In this document: one piece after another, positions 12,863 through 25,432 of the stretch
Position numbering within the stretch: position 1 is the first letter of the stretch
How the letters are laid out: each line of letters opens with the position of its first letter
Assembly: GCA_013396635.1 (NCBI GenBank)
Contig: WBMW01005029.1
Location: forward strand, 1,393,398 to 1,457,397
From: Penelope pileata
Taxonomy: Eukaryota; Chordata; Aves; Galliformes; Cracidae
Direction of reading: 5' to 3'
Length of the DNA stretch: 64,000 nt
The notes under the pieces: generated by a model
What the model was told of the DNA's origin: nothing
Database searches by the model: none
Seen by the model: the letters and a program-made list of their open reading frames with translations, nothing else
Made by a program: the position numbers and the translations under genes

Positions 12863-14719
12863 TATGTAGCTTACAGTACACAGTTTTGTCAGCTCTGGGA
12901 AAAGGCATCATAGGTCTTGAGCCAGAAATGCAGTCATTTTGTTTGAAAAATCTGGCTTGGTTGTATTATTTCCATAATGGGGAGTGTCAATCTCCACAAC
13001 AGAACCATTGCCAAGACAGCATGATCACATGGAAAGTTCCACTCCATGTTTCTTTAGCTTCTGGTGCACTAAGCATTTCACTGACACACAATTACATCGT
13101 GACTTCTGATTCACTCAAACTATGATCCAAAAGGAGTCATGATGAAGTTAGTTTCCATTCTTGCCTGGAAGTAGTTTTTAAATGAAACAAATGAATTCCC
13201 ATATAGAAATTTTATTAGCTTTGGAAATATGAAACCTGCCAGCAACAAACAATACATTCACATCAAAATTCTGCCTTTCAGAAATAAAATTAATGCAATT
13301 TTTATTTACAGATACAGAAGCACATTAGGTTAAGTTATATAGACATACCAGGAATAACGTGTAATTATCTGGTCCGTTCAAGGATTGAATGTAAATGAAT
13401 TTTCCATTTCTCTAAGACCACCACAAAATCAGAACACAATCCTGATCCAAGGCAGAATAAACTCCAAGCAAACATTTTATCCCAATAAATTAACTTTTGA
13501 AAACCAAAAGTTATCAGTCCTTTTTTTAACAAAAGTCTACCAAGTACATAACATTCTACCAGCTGTAACAAAAAAGACATTTTGAAAGGGAAATTAGTGG
13601 TGAATTGGAGGTGAACTACTTCAATTCTTTTTGTTGAAATCAATGTAGTGTGAAATACTATTGAGAAAGTATCAACTTCTGTCGGAGAAGCAATCTTCTC
13701 CAGAGCTGTCTGATTACAATTGGCTGCAGTTTCCCTGGTCACATCCTGCTCAGTACCATGCATTTCTGCAGCTCGTCTCACACACAGCGACTCAACTGGC
13801 AAGGTGACCACAAATATGCAAGTACTGTTGGGAAAAATCCTTGAGCGGGCCAACTTTGAGGTGATGCACAACACCTGTCCTTAATTACAAATTGTTGATG
13901 ATGGTTCTAGTGTCACATTTTTCTCTAGCTCAGATTGGCAAAATTACTCTCTTCAGTGTGGCAAATTGTTTGTCTGCAGGATCTCTGGATGTATTGAACC
14001 CCTGCAATTGTAGGTGCCTTTGGGCACTGGTACTATCTGGTCTCTCTGGCTCTCACCTTGGCACATACTGCTCTATTTTTGAAAAGCTGAAGTATCAGGT
14101 TACGCCTCCAATCTTAGAGGGAAACAAGGTGATCTTTATGGGTTGTGATCTGCAGAAGGTCATGATGCAGGTGCAGACATCCCTTCTGCCTTGGCACTCT
14201 GTAAAATCAATGAACAACAATAAGAGCAGCAGTTCTCCACAGAAATGTTTTATGTGGCAGAGAGGTGGATTTTTCTTTCTTTCTTTTTTTTTTTTCCCCC
14301 AATAAGAAGATAGAGGCAGAAAGATATATAACCTGTGCTTTGTTAGGTTTACATGTGAAATCTCTGTTTCATGGCTGTATGTATGCGTCCTTTGGTAAAA
14401 ACAGTGAATACCAGGCTGCTGCATCTTGTACTTCGATCTCTGGGGAAGAGTAGTAAATACAAGCCACTGAACTGAAGGCTGTAGAGTTACTGCTCATGAG
14501 ATTTCTCTCTGGAAAAGGCTGGGTTGTGGGATTGCCATGAATTCCTCTTGCAGGTGCAGGTGTAGACTCAGCAATTCCTACTGGAGCCTCAGAGAAGGCC
14601 TAAGATATTTTTCTTGGAGGCCAAGTATAAAAGAAGACAAAGTTTGTTGTCTCAGCTTAGCAAGCTCTTCAATGGCCTTGATTTTCTCAGGCTCAGCTAC
14701 AGTCTTCTGCTTACCAAAT
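12863..14719. other. Intergenic stretch between mariner and CR1
   Basis: No exon was recognised. There is a T-rich run near 14275-14298 and a 169-codon minus-strand open frame at 13365-13874 with no family resemblance. Confidence 0.45.
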
Positions 14720-15029
14720 CATAGAATGGTTCAGGTTGGAAGGGACCTTAGAGATCATCTTGTTCCAACCCCCCTGCCATGGGCAAGGACACCTCCCACT
14801 AGACCAGGTTGCTTAAAGCCCCATCCAGCCTGGCTTTGAATACTTCCAGGGAGGGGGCATCAACGCCTTCTCTGGGCAGCCTGTTCCAGTGTCTCACCAC
14901 CCTCACAGGGAAGAATTTCCTCTTCCTATCTAGTCTAAATCTATCCTCTTTCAGTTTATAACCATTACCCCTTGTTCTGTCATTATCTATCCTTGTAAAA
15001 AGCCCCTCCCCAGCTTTCCTGTAGGCCCC
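14720..15029 (-). mobile_element. CR1 LINE 3' end (5'-truncated)
   Basis: On the minus strand this encodes the C-terminus of the CR1 second ORF (KLKEDRFRLDRKRKFFPVRV, HWNRLPREGVDAPSLEVFK) and ends with the CR1 tail (complement of catagaatggttcaggttgg at 14720). It keeps an open frame up to the ambiguous base at 15030, so it is relatively young. Homology stops abruptly at that N. Confidence 0.93.
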
Positions 15030-15050
15030 NTACTTGGGATTGCTCTGAAT

Positions 15051-15085
15051 CATCGGAACATGTACATCGGAACGGTACATCGGAA
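15051..15085. repeat. Three short tandem copies of a CATCGGAA unit next to an N
   Basis: CATCGGAA occurs at 15051-15058, 15065-15072 and 15078-15085, with a period of 13-14 bp. It lies 20 bp beyond the ambiguous base at 15030, where CR1 homology breaks off. It may be a real minisatellite seed or an assembly join. Confidence 0.75.
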
Positions 15086-18000
15086 TCCCCAAATCCTCAA
15101 GATTCAAACCCTTGGTGGTTTATAAACCCTTGCAGTCACATAAATGGCAGACGTTGGGTGTCAAGTTGGCAGTTATGTAGTACTTTGAATGTACTTCAGG
15201 TTCTGTTTGCTTCTCTAATTTCACACAATTTCCTGGCTGAATGCCTGGAACAAAATCCACAGGAGCTGTGAAAAAGTGAAGGAGATCAAGTAGGAAAAAG
15301 GAGAAAAAGGAAGCATGGTTTTGGGTAAACAGTTTCAAAGAAGTTAATCTAATGACAGGTGGCTCCAGCCAGGCTAGGACAAAACTGGAAATCAGCACAG
15401 AGGAAGAGGAGCACCTCATGGCAATGCAGTCTGCTCCTTGCAGATGAGGTGAGTATGCCTGAGCTGTTGTGGAGTTTACATTTAAGGAAGTATATCTATC
15501 TTCATATCAGGGCTCTCTATTTTTCACTTCTGGAAGATCATTGTATTCTTTTAGAAAGACCCTTGTGTTACCTTACTTTGGTCATTTCTGACACAGGTAG
15601 GAGAAAACTTAGCCAGGCTGGATGCTTGTTGGTATAACTTGTGAAGCTCATAGCTAGTAATGACCTCCACTCATGACATAGGACTTGGGAAGTAGCTCAG
15701 CTCCACCTTAGAGAAGTTACAGACTGAAAGCCTGACACTTGGCAGCTTCACTCAGGAAATGAGGACAGACACTTGTGATGTTCTGGTTTCTGCAGAATGG
15801 GAAAGCAGGGTTTACCTTTGACTCATTGAATGAAAACACTCTGCGTTGGCATCTGCATCAGCTTTCTTCAATTGTAGGAAGTTAAGCAGATTTTTTCCTC
15901 TCAACTCAGTCTTGTTATAGTCATCTGGGTACCTGCGAGGTGCCTCCATGCTCTCTGTGCTCACAGGAAAAATGAGGCTGAGTAAAATTCCTGACTAGGC
16001 GATGTGATAGAGATAATAAACCACAATGCTGGGAGAGCTGAAACATGATGAAATGCAAGAAGAAAATTGAAATGAACTCAAAAAATTTGACAAACTTTTT
16101 GAAATTACAAGAAACAACTGCAACAAGGAAAAAATTGCCTATGTACTGGGTAGCGAACATTGGGTGAGCAGCTGCCCTGCAGAAAGCACATCGTCTTAAA
16201 GAGGACCACAGACCAACCATAATTTTAAGAAAGCATCATCATCCTGGGGAAAATAAAAAAGGAAGATCATTCTGGAATGTTCAAAAATGAATGTTGAGTA
16301 TACTATCAATATATAATTCCTTAGATTTATTCAGCATTGGTAAGACACAGCTACAGAGCCAAGTCCAGTTTCAGGACTTCAGGAAAGTCACTGACTGATG
16401 GGAGGAAGTCCACCAGAAAGCAATAGGAATTATCAGTGGTCTTGAAACACAATCTAGAGAGCGTGTTGGAGGAAACTTGAATTGTTTGTCCAGGATTAAA
16501 ACAAAAGCAGCAAAGAGGATATGATGCAGATCTCCATGCACTTCAGAAAGGTAGCTGCTAAGAGAAAGGCAGTAACTAGCTCACAACATTAACTTTAGAG
16601 AAGACAAGCAGTAAATTGTGTCAATGAGACACAAAATTTAAACCAAAAATAAGGATCGTGAATCTCCGAAACGGATGTTGTAATATTATATACATATATT
16701 ATAGACCTTTACAGTTACAGCAGATCCCTTGAATTTTCTTCTGCAAGGTTACTTCCTATCTCTTCCACTGACAGTTGTACTGAAAGACTGATCATACAGA
16801 CAAAGAAAATGATCATCTGTTTCTGAGGAGTCAGTGCTGCCCTCCACTATGTCACTAGGTGAAGCTACATCACAGCAATGGAATTCTTAGAGTGAGATGC
16901 TCTGTATTCTGTTCACAGGCACAGTTTGTATGCTGTTGAAAGTGCATTCACAGACAAGGCAGATACATATGGCATGTCGCTGCTAAGAACAGTTTTTACT
17001 GTTCTTAAAGGTGACTGTCAAGAGCAATTCAGTGAAGTAAATAACTTGCTTAGTGTGAAAAAAAAAAAAAAAGAACACCTTTCAAGCTGAAGTCTGGAAA
17101 AGGAGGGAAATGCCTTCACTGTTGTACTCCTTATGAAAGATGAAGCGATTAATCTACGTGAGTAGAAGCCAGGTCAGAACAGACGCAGGGTGGTAACTGA
17201 TAGATGCAATAGACACATTTGCTTTAGCATCCTCAAGCCTCCTTTTTTTATTATTATATTTTATTTTTAAATTTTGGTTTAGCTGCAGCTGCTTTTCGTG
17301 GTTAACAGTGGCTTAAAATATTCAGGAGCCCCTTGTTACAATGAAGGACTTTACAAGCTTTCCTTGGATGCCTACGCCCGGAAAATATGTAACTGTGGTA
17401 GAACCAGCACAGATGTTGCAGGATGGTACTCCCCAAGATCACCCAGGGTGCAGAAGCAGTGCAGATCACTCAAGTGACTTGTGACCCCGGGGACTGCATG
17501 GGATGCAAACGCCCTCCTAGGCCCAGTGTTGAGCACACAGCACTCCTCTGAGCTGGAAACCAGAGACCTCTCCGAGACTGACTTGACTTGACCAAAGTCA
17601 TTCTTCTCTAGAGCAAGAGCAGAGTTGTGCCAGCTGATGTCTTAGGAATCTGCACACACAACACACAGGTGCATCAGCTGCTTATGCACTAAACCATGCC
17701 TTATGAAGCAACGTACTGTATTTTTCTGGGAAAACCAGCATTCCCCACAATTAATTTTGGAAGTACAATTTCTAGAAACCTGACCAGCCTGGGCAGGAAG
17801 CAGCCCACAAATTCTGCTCATGCTTATTTTCAGCCTATAACTTGATTTCAAAGCCCTGCCAGTGCAGAGGCCCAGAGAAACCAAGACAAGCCAAGGCGGT
17901 GCTGCTGGAGCAGGGCTATGCCTGTGCTGACAGCCAGGGCCCACATGTGTCTCGTGTTCTACAGAGCTTACAGGTGAGGTGAAGACGTGACTTAATGAGA

Positions 18001-21000
18001 CTGGGGGGGAGCCGGTGGTAAAAGAACAAATGGTCCCAGAAAGAATATCTTTTCCTTCCAGGGAAGAAAAAATAATCTTTGTAGGGAAAGGATCCTTGAA
18101 TGTCTTATTGTGTTTTGAGGACTGATCTCAAAGATGTAGATCTTAAGGAGAGTATTATGTGCAAAAGAGATAGCAGATAAATCTGGAAAGAAATGTGGTT
18201 TCTCCATGAATGCATCCCTGCAGTATGGCAAAGCAGGAAGAGGTTTTGTTCAGCCAGCAAGCTCATACCTAGAGAAAGCTTTTGTTCTCTTCATATACGA
18301 TGTGTAAGCCCTGCACAAAGCTTGCATGAGACTGTGCCTTACGAAAAGTAAAAGAAGTTTAGACTGTTCTTATGACAATTTGCAAATATACCACCGTGTT
18401 TTAATGGACACCAGAAAAGAGAAATCAGCATGAAGTCCTAGGTTTGGAACATTGTAGCTGAGATATGCAATATATCGAATAAGATATGGAAGTTACTTTC
18501 TAACTTTACAAAGGAGTGAAGTACAAAATAACAATAGTCCGCAGCACCATATCATATCGAGCGTCCAACCATACTGGATGAGAGGGGAAAAATCATTTGT
18601 CTTGGAGATCAGGAGGACACTTCACCTCGGACAAGTGCTACAATTGTTCCTTTTCAAAATAGGAGCAGGGAAACTGAAGCTCTAAAATCAGTCCAGGCTA
18701 ACCAAGGGTGTAGCAGAGTTGTAACCTGGGTTGGATCTCACTAATGCTCCCTTTTAAAAGTATTTTCTTGTAAAACTGAAATAGCTTATTAAATAATGTT
18801 TCAAAATGAGGTTGTGTAAAGCTGAAGTTGGTAGAACCATTGCCCAAGAACTTGACCTTAACCTGCTTCCTGCTACAGTGAAAATAATGTATTACAGACA
18901 AGTCTTTGATTATTCATGAAACACGTTATTATGGGTGAGCTTGGTGTCACTATTCACTGTAGAATACTTGCTTTAAGTGTTGATTTCCTGTGCTTGTGTT
19001 TTCATGGAGTGCAAAACTCAAGCTCTTTCTTGAGGAAAAAGGCTGCAAGAATTTGAAGGATTTGCCGCCTTAAATTTCCATTGAAATCAGTGAAAGTCTC
19101 TTGCACCTTTCAGAGTCTGACAATTACCAGATCTTCATTTTCATTTGTGTCAATCCTATGAACAAAAGCACTGAATCCTAAAATAAGGATACAGCATGCA
19201 TGGCAGAATGAATTTTTAACATGATCCGTTTCACGCAGAATGCTAACAGACATGAGAGATTCAAGAACGATTTCCACCCAGCAGCAGAAGTATCAGCTGA
19301 ACTTGTGACCTCTGAACAAGTCTCCACATTGAAGCTATCAGCAACAGATTAGCCAAACATTTCCCCTTTCCTTCCTTATCGTCAGCGTTAGCTCTGGATG
19401 AAATAATGATCATAATTGTGGAAGCAGTTATGACAATTACAGAAAACGAAAGCCACATCCCGTCACTCTTAATTCCACTGTATGTAGTGCCTGTGCTCTC
19501 AGCTGAAGGTTTCCCTTGATTTCACAAGCTGAACATCATTCAATAACTGATGAATTATTACAGTCTTTACTACCATCCCCTACACGGTGAAATGATTCAA
19601 AATGAAATCCCTGTGATCATTGTTTCATTTAAGGCTTTTGACCAAATGTCATCTGAAATGGCTGGGCAGAGAGCCAGGTTACTAAAGGTAACATTTGGAT
19701 GAAGCAATATGTCACTCCATATACAGAGAAATTAATTCAGATTGTCAGCTAACCACATTTAAAATAATGTCCTCAGAGCACTTGGAGTCAAGTTGCTTTT
19801 TGAAAACTCCCTTTGCCATTCTATCAAGACATTTTTATATCTTGGAAATGAGTCATAGTTCTATTTATCTGGAAATAATATGGAGGAGGCTAACATACTT
19901 GAGTTAATGTATGGCTCTGACCTCTAGAGCCCTTTTCAATTCCTTTTGGTGTACCTGCCCAATGTGATTATTTTCAGCCACTGAATTTGTGTCCAGGCTT
20001 CAAGCTGGCTGGATCCAGGCTGCCCTGCAGATATCTCCACGAGCTTCTGGGAAACCTCAGATCAATTTTTTTTCACAGCAGCACAGGTTAATGTAAAACA
20101 TGTGCTGCGTTCATGTAAACTATTGTAAGAGTTTTTCGACTACTCTTTTTATCTCGGAGATTTCTGTTCAGGAATACATGCTCCATCCCTTTCTCCAGAC
20201 CTCAGTGATAATCAGTTTTTGGAAATGCATCTCTGAAAAAGAAACTCATAGATCTCCATGTTATGTACTGTGGCAGGACATCTGCTGTCCACATAAAATA
20301 GTATAATTGCTGACAGAACATAAGTCTGCAGCCAGAGTGCACCAATGTGAACCACTGTCTGATTAGATGTATTCTCAGCCAAAGAGCACTGGGCCTGGAA
20401 ACTGGAAAACCTTGAGGATTGTAGCTCTCATAAAATTATTTAGACATTCAGACAATTACTACAAGTAGTCAATTTGTGAAGTGTAAGTAAATTATGTCTG
20501 CACTTCAAGTAAATCCCTCTGGTCCTGACTCTGCTCTTTCTGTTACCACCACACATAATGTCCGTCAAGATTGGGTGATGTCACAAAAACACTCTGTTCA
20601 CACAACCAACCACGCAGAATTGCTTATGTTACACTTGGAGATCCATATTCTCGGCAGGGCAAAAAAAAAAACAACAATGAAATCACAGCAGGATGAGCTC
20701 AAAAGGCCAGCTGAAGCTAACAGGTCAAAACTCAGAAGCCAAGACGATGCTGACGTGACTCCATGTGACCTTCTCTATGCCTCTAGGGCACATGTGGGTG
20801 GTATCCACACTGCATCTTACAGCAGCCCAAAATATTAGCTGTACTTGAGGCACATGACATCAGAAATTTTTTTTTGTATCTGAAAAACAACATCCAAGTG
20901 TCAGGAAAAGCGTTGCAGAGTCTGAGGAGGTTCATGGTGGCCACAGCTGTAGTTAGAGGTAGATGTTCCAGCTGAGGGCCCAGAATGTGGCATGTCTGGG

Positions 21001-23844
21001 CAGGAAGTGAGGAGGTGGGGAAGTCTGATATCCTCAACTAAAACACTATACAATGTACAATGAAAGCTGCTTTCATAAAATCTTTTTCAAAATCAAACCA
21101 TCATATATACCACTTCCTAGTTTGTGTTTGACATCTGCACTTCTCATCACCATGACAACATGGCAATGTGACCTTCATAGCTTCTTATAAAAATGTATAG
21201 ATACGCATTTTATCAGCTTGTTAATTCTAAACTAAACCCTTCTGAACAAAGAGAACAGTAAGACTTATGTTTGGTGAACTGAAGTGCAAATGAACAGGGT
21301 TTCCAGGGTTCACAGCAGCCAGAAGTCTGCGACACTTTCAGATAACATAATAACCACATCGAACTATTTTCCTATTCAGGCAGAGAAGTGATGAGCTGTT
21401 TTTACTTTCTCTTTCTTTCTCTTTCACTCTCTAAAATCATTGCCTTTAGTACTTGAGGGTTTTTTTCTTAAATCAAAAATATAAAAAATGTACCACATGT
21501 CAACGTGTTGGAAAATATGCATCAATTTAGAAGACAAACATGCAATTAAATGATTAATGGATTTTAAATACGATTCAACTAGAGTTGCACAAGTTTTAAA
21601 GACTATGAGACAGACTATTCTTTTCTCCCCTGAAGGGTTACGTGTGATGCAGTATATTTTAGTGCTAATATTCCATTTACTGATCTATTGTTTTATATGA
21701 AAAATAGGGCTCCTTTCAAACAAGGAGGCTGACTTCACAGATGGATTTAGCTATCCATTTGTTCCTGAAATGTATATGCTCTTAAAAACCCTCATCATTA
21801 CAACCTCACATTCCTGGGCATTGGTGCTTCCTCTGACAAGCTCCTCAGGTTCTTGCCTGCAGCATTGAAGCCCCACAAAGTCCTCAGGGAGGTCACTCCC
21901 CTCCCCACTCCTGGTATGGGCCCTGCTGGGGTTGGCAGAGAGCACACATCTCCCTGTTGTCTCTGGAAGATGAGAGCAGTGCCACGGCTGGGATTCTCTT
22001 CCGTTTATGGCCTTAACCACTTGCTAGAGGACTCACCAAAGTCAGGAAGATCTGGGTTATTCTCTTTGCTGTTTGCATGCTGTTAGACTCAGATCTCCAA
22101 TGCACTTTTGGATAAAATGGCTGCGAGATAATCTGGGGTAAGGTTCTTCAAGCCTCCTGGTTCAAACTGTACCATTTTGCAGGCATAAGAACTGATGGGC
22201 GTGACTCATTGGCTAGTCTAGATATCTCTCTCCTCACTTGCTGCATCTTACTGAACCAGATCTTAGGTATTTAATTATCCCTGTGAATATATAAAGAAAA
22301 TTAATGATCTAGAAAGCAATATGACTAAAAATTGCACTTTGCGACGCCCTGTTGGCCAGGAATACTTGTAGGCACATGCCTTCACTGAACCAGTTTCTTA
22401 CACATAGCTGTTCTTAAAAGTATATTATTGCTGCTTTCCAAAAGGATCATGGGAGCTACATAGATGTGGATGTTGGATCAGAAATGAAAGCCTAGGAGAA
22501 CTTGAGGAGGAGTTTGATCTTAAACAGTCTTTCAAAATCCTTGAATAATCAGTTCTCGCAGTGCTGAGTTGCAGAAAACCTCTGCTTTAGAGCAGGGAGA
22601 AGAGTCTCAAGGTGTGGCTTGGCAATTCAAAGAAATGTAGAAAAAATTAGGCTGGTAGGGATCCCCAAAGATCAAGTCCAATCTCCTATTAAGAGATTAA
22701 CTGCTTGTCAAGTAATGGCAACACTAGCACCAGGAAAAAGATCCTAAGGCATATCTATCCTACACAGTGAAGCATGATTGGTGCTGCATACACACAGAGT
22801 AGCCATCCAAGTTCAGGTGTGTCGGCATGTTACTTCACTACCTTCAGGATTCAAGACCAAAGATTCCTTAAAAAGAGCTCTGACTGGCCTCACCTGCAAA
22901 TTAGTTTGAAATTGGCATTAAAATGTTAAACTGGAATATGATCATGAGTAAAAATGAATTTATATTCAATATCAGTGAGGAAATAGCTGGGCTATCCAAC
23001 TTTTTGGCTCCAGCTGTTGTTTAGTAAACAGAATGTAAAATATTTAGTGAGTTTGACATATGCAAGCCTCCAGATATTCTGTTGTTTTTCTCAATTTTCT
23101 TCAATTTTTTTTTGCATTGCATCCTCAAATAATGTTGAAATACGCCCTTAGTGCTGAGATTTCAGCACGTGGACTTACATAGCACGGTAGTTAATATGCA
23201 AGCATCTTGAGAATTTACCCAAATCATTCCCATTTCTGGCTGCTAAAACTGTGGCTCAATACTGAGCAGAGCAGTCCAGGCCATAAAAAGTGTTAGACAC
23301 AAGAAGATCAGAATACTAAACCACATCTTATTTTCCGCCAAATCCCCGTGCATAATGTTTCCTGTCAGGCTTTCCTGATAGTGCAGAGTGAGCCAATAGC
23401 AAACTCTTTTCCTGAGAATTTAGTTGGACTTCAGTATTTTTAAATCTGAATGCGAAGTGCTGGACTCAAATCCCACTGAAGTTCGTGGGTGTCTCTCCAC
23501 ACAGGTTAACCCAGTGTGCACGGGAGGGTAGCACCCACACACAGCGGAATATAACACGAGAACAGAGGGCAATGCTTTTCAAATGCTGTTCTTGGTTGCT
23601 GCTGTGCTTTCCTGGGAAAAGTTGGAAGTATGCTAGGAGATAGATTAAAAGTTGTGATTCTCTTAAAATCATATTGCTGAAAGAGAACGGGTAGCTACAA
23701 AAACAGGAAAAAAGGTGGATAGAAATGAATTATGTCACAATCTGGCCACATGCAAGTTTCATGGGTGCTCTAATATTAGATATTTGGAAAATCCTTTTTT
23801 TTCTTTTTTTCTTAACAAGAAAATGGTGCAATACTGGAATTGGG
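15086..23844. other. Long intergenic stretch, mostly unique
   Basis: No protein exon or RNA gene was recognised. Small simple repeats occur (A run near 17059, TATA-type near 16682, CT-rich near 21405). One possible old CR1 piece is at 22648-22760. Confidence 0.45.
22648..22760 (-). mobile_element. Possible old CR1 remnant
   Basis: The sequence ggctggtagggatccccaaagatcaagtccaa resembles the complement of a CR1 tail (ggttggaagggacc...gatcatcaagtccaa). The match fades quickly and no coding part is recognisable. Confidence 0.35.
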
Positions 23845-23985
23845 CAAAGGGCGGCGGCAGAATCTCCTTCCTTGGAACCCCGACTGGACATAGCCCTGAG
23901 ATCCTGCTCTGAGCAGGAGGGTGGAGCAGATGGGACCTCAGGAGATCCCTTCTGCCAAAAGTTATTCTGTGATTTTCTGAATCTG
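23845..23985 (+). mobile_element. Short CR1 LINE 3' end
   Basis: This plus-strand sequence follows the CR1 3' end: GAATCTCCTTCCTTGG, a diverged CTGCTCTGAGCAGG block, GGACCTCAGGAGATCCC, and the ATTCTGTGATTTTCTGAATCTG tail made of ATTCTGTG-like octamers. It is only about 140 bp and diverged. Confidence 0.75.
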
Positions 23986-25403
23986 TGATTCAAGACACAC
24001 AGTGCCTGGCAGAGAAGGGTCTTTAATCTTTGCTCATTCATTGTTATGAGCCTTCTCTGGATGCGCTGGACGTGTAAGTCATTCTCAGAGTCCACAGGTC
24101 CAAGTGGACAATCCAGACAAAGTCATATTTTGTTTCGCTTATATATGCCTAGTGTAAATAACCAGGAAAATTCGTATTCCTGCACTTCTGTACAGTGTTC
24201 CTACAGAGAACCTCAGGATGACAATCCAGATTTTTTTTTGAGAATAAAAAATCCTTTGCCAGGCCCAGACATGGAGGCTAACACAAACCTCAGTAACTGC
24301 TGTACATTGGCTTCATCCTTTATTTCAGTGCCTGAGGACTTTATGGACAAAATTTCAACACAGATATACTGAAAATGGTGTTGGGTCATCATTACATTAT
24401 GGTTAAACTCATGATTATGCTAAAATTAATATTAAAACTCCCCTCATTGACCTGAAAAGGTATCGGATTTTGGCTCTTCTGCCTGTTACTTGTCGTTGTT
24501 AGGAGTCTACTGAAAATAAATCACACTGAACTTGATTAAGCTATTAGCTTTTGACATTGTCCACGTGCATGTTGTAAAAAGCTGGTATGAAAGCAGACAT
24601 CAATACAGAAGAAGCTGATACTCACTTCTCCCACAGTCAGTACCATGAAGTGATAGAAGTGCTCTCCTGCTTGAAGTGATTGTGGTGCTTGAGATTCGCT
24701 GGGGTTATGAGCCTTACCCTTCTGGTACAGACATACAGATAGAGCGCCATGTTCTCACGTGTTCCCATCCTAAAATAACAAAACCTTAATTATAGGGGCA
24801 GAGGAACAGTAACTATTTTTGAACAAATTAATATACCATCGTGTATTTTGTGCTTTTTCTCTATGCAATATTTTTTTCCCTCCTCATTAATGCTTTTTCT
24901 CTGAGGATGCTAATGACTCATTCAGTAATGATGCTGTCGCTTTTAGTTAATCACTGTGTTAGCAGTCACTGCTGGTGTCAAAGAAGGATGAAGCCACCAT
25001 CATCTCCCATCTAATATAACTCACACAGTGAATGCTAAGCAGCAAAAGCATTTTCAACAAAAGGTGTGTTGTAAGGTAGCTTTTCTTACCCAGATACCTT
25101 TCTGTTTCAATCATCATACCAAATTCATCATGAACTATTAATATTTGTCCTCAATAAATAAATAATAAATTCCTCTGCATTTTCTTCTCATCTGCAGAGG
25201 GGAACAGTTGCACAGTTGGAAAGGAGACTAGATGAATCAAGACCCCTATAAAATGGAAAGAAGAAGTATTCAGTTCAATAATTTATCTAAAGATTATATA
25301 GGGCATGAAAGGAAATAGGCTACAGTAGAAACTTCTGAAGAACTATGCATTTACATACTGTATCATCAAACTTTGATGGTTAGAATTAGAGGTTCTGATC
25401 TTG

Positions 25404-25432
25404 ATTCTCTCTCTCTTTTTTTTTTTTTTTTT
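25404..25432. repeat. CT-rich and poly-T tract
   Basis: A (TC)n stretch running into about 18 T. It is a simple repeat with no associated feature recognised. Confidence 0.8.

Noticed and set aside
13365..13874. 169-codon minus-strand open frame
   Set aside because: No domain, no splice context and no match to a family I know. It is treated as chance or as part of an unrecognised decayed repeat.
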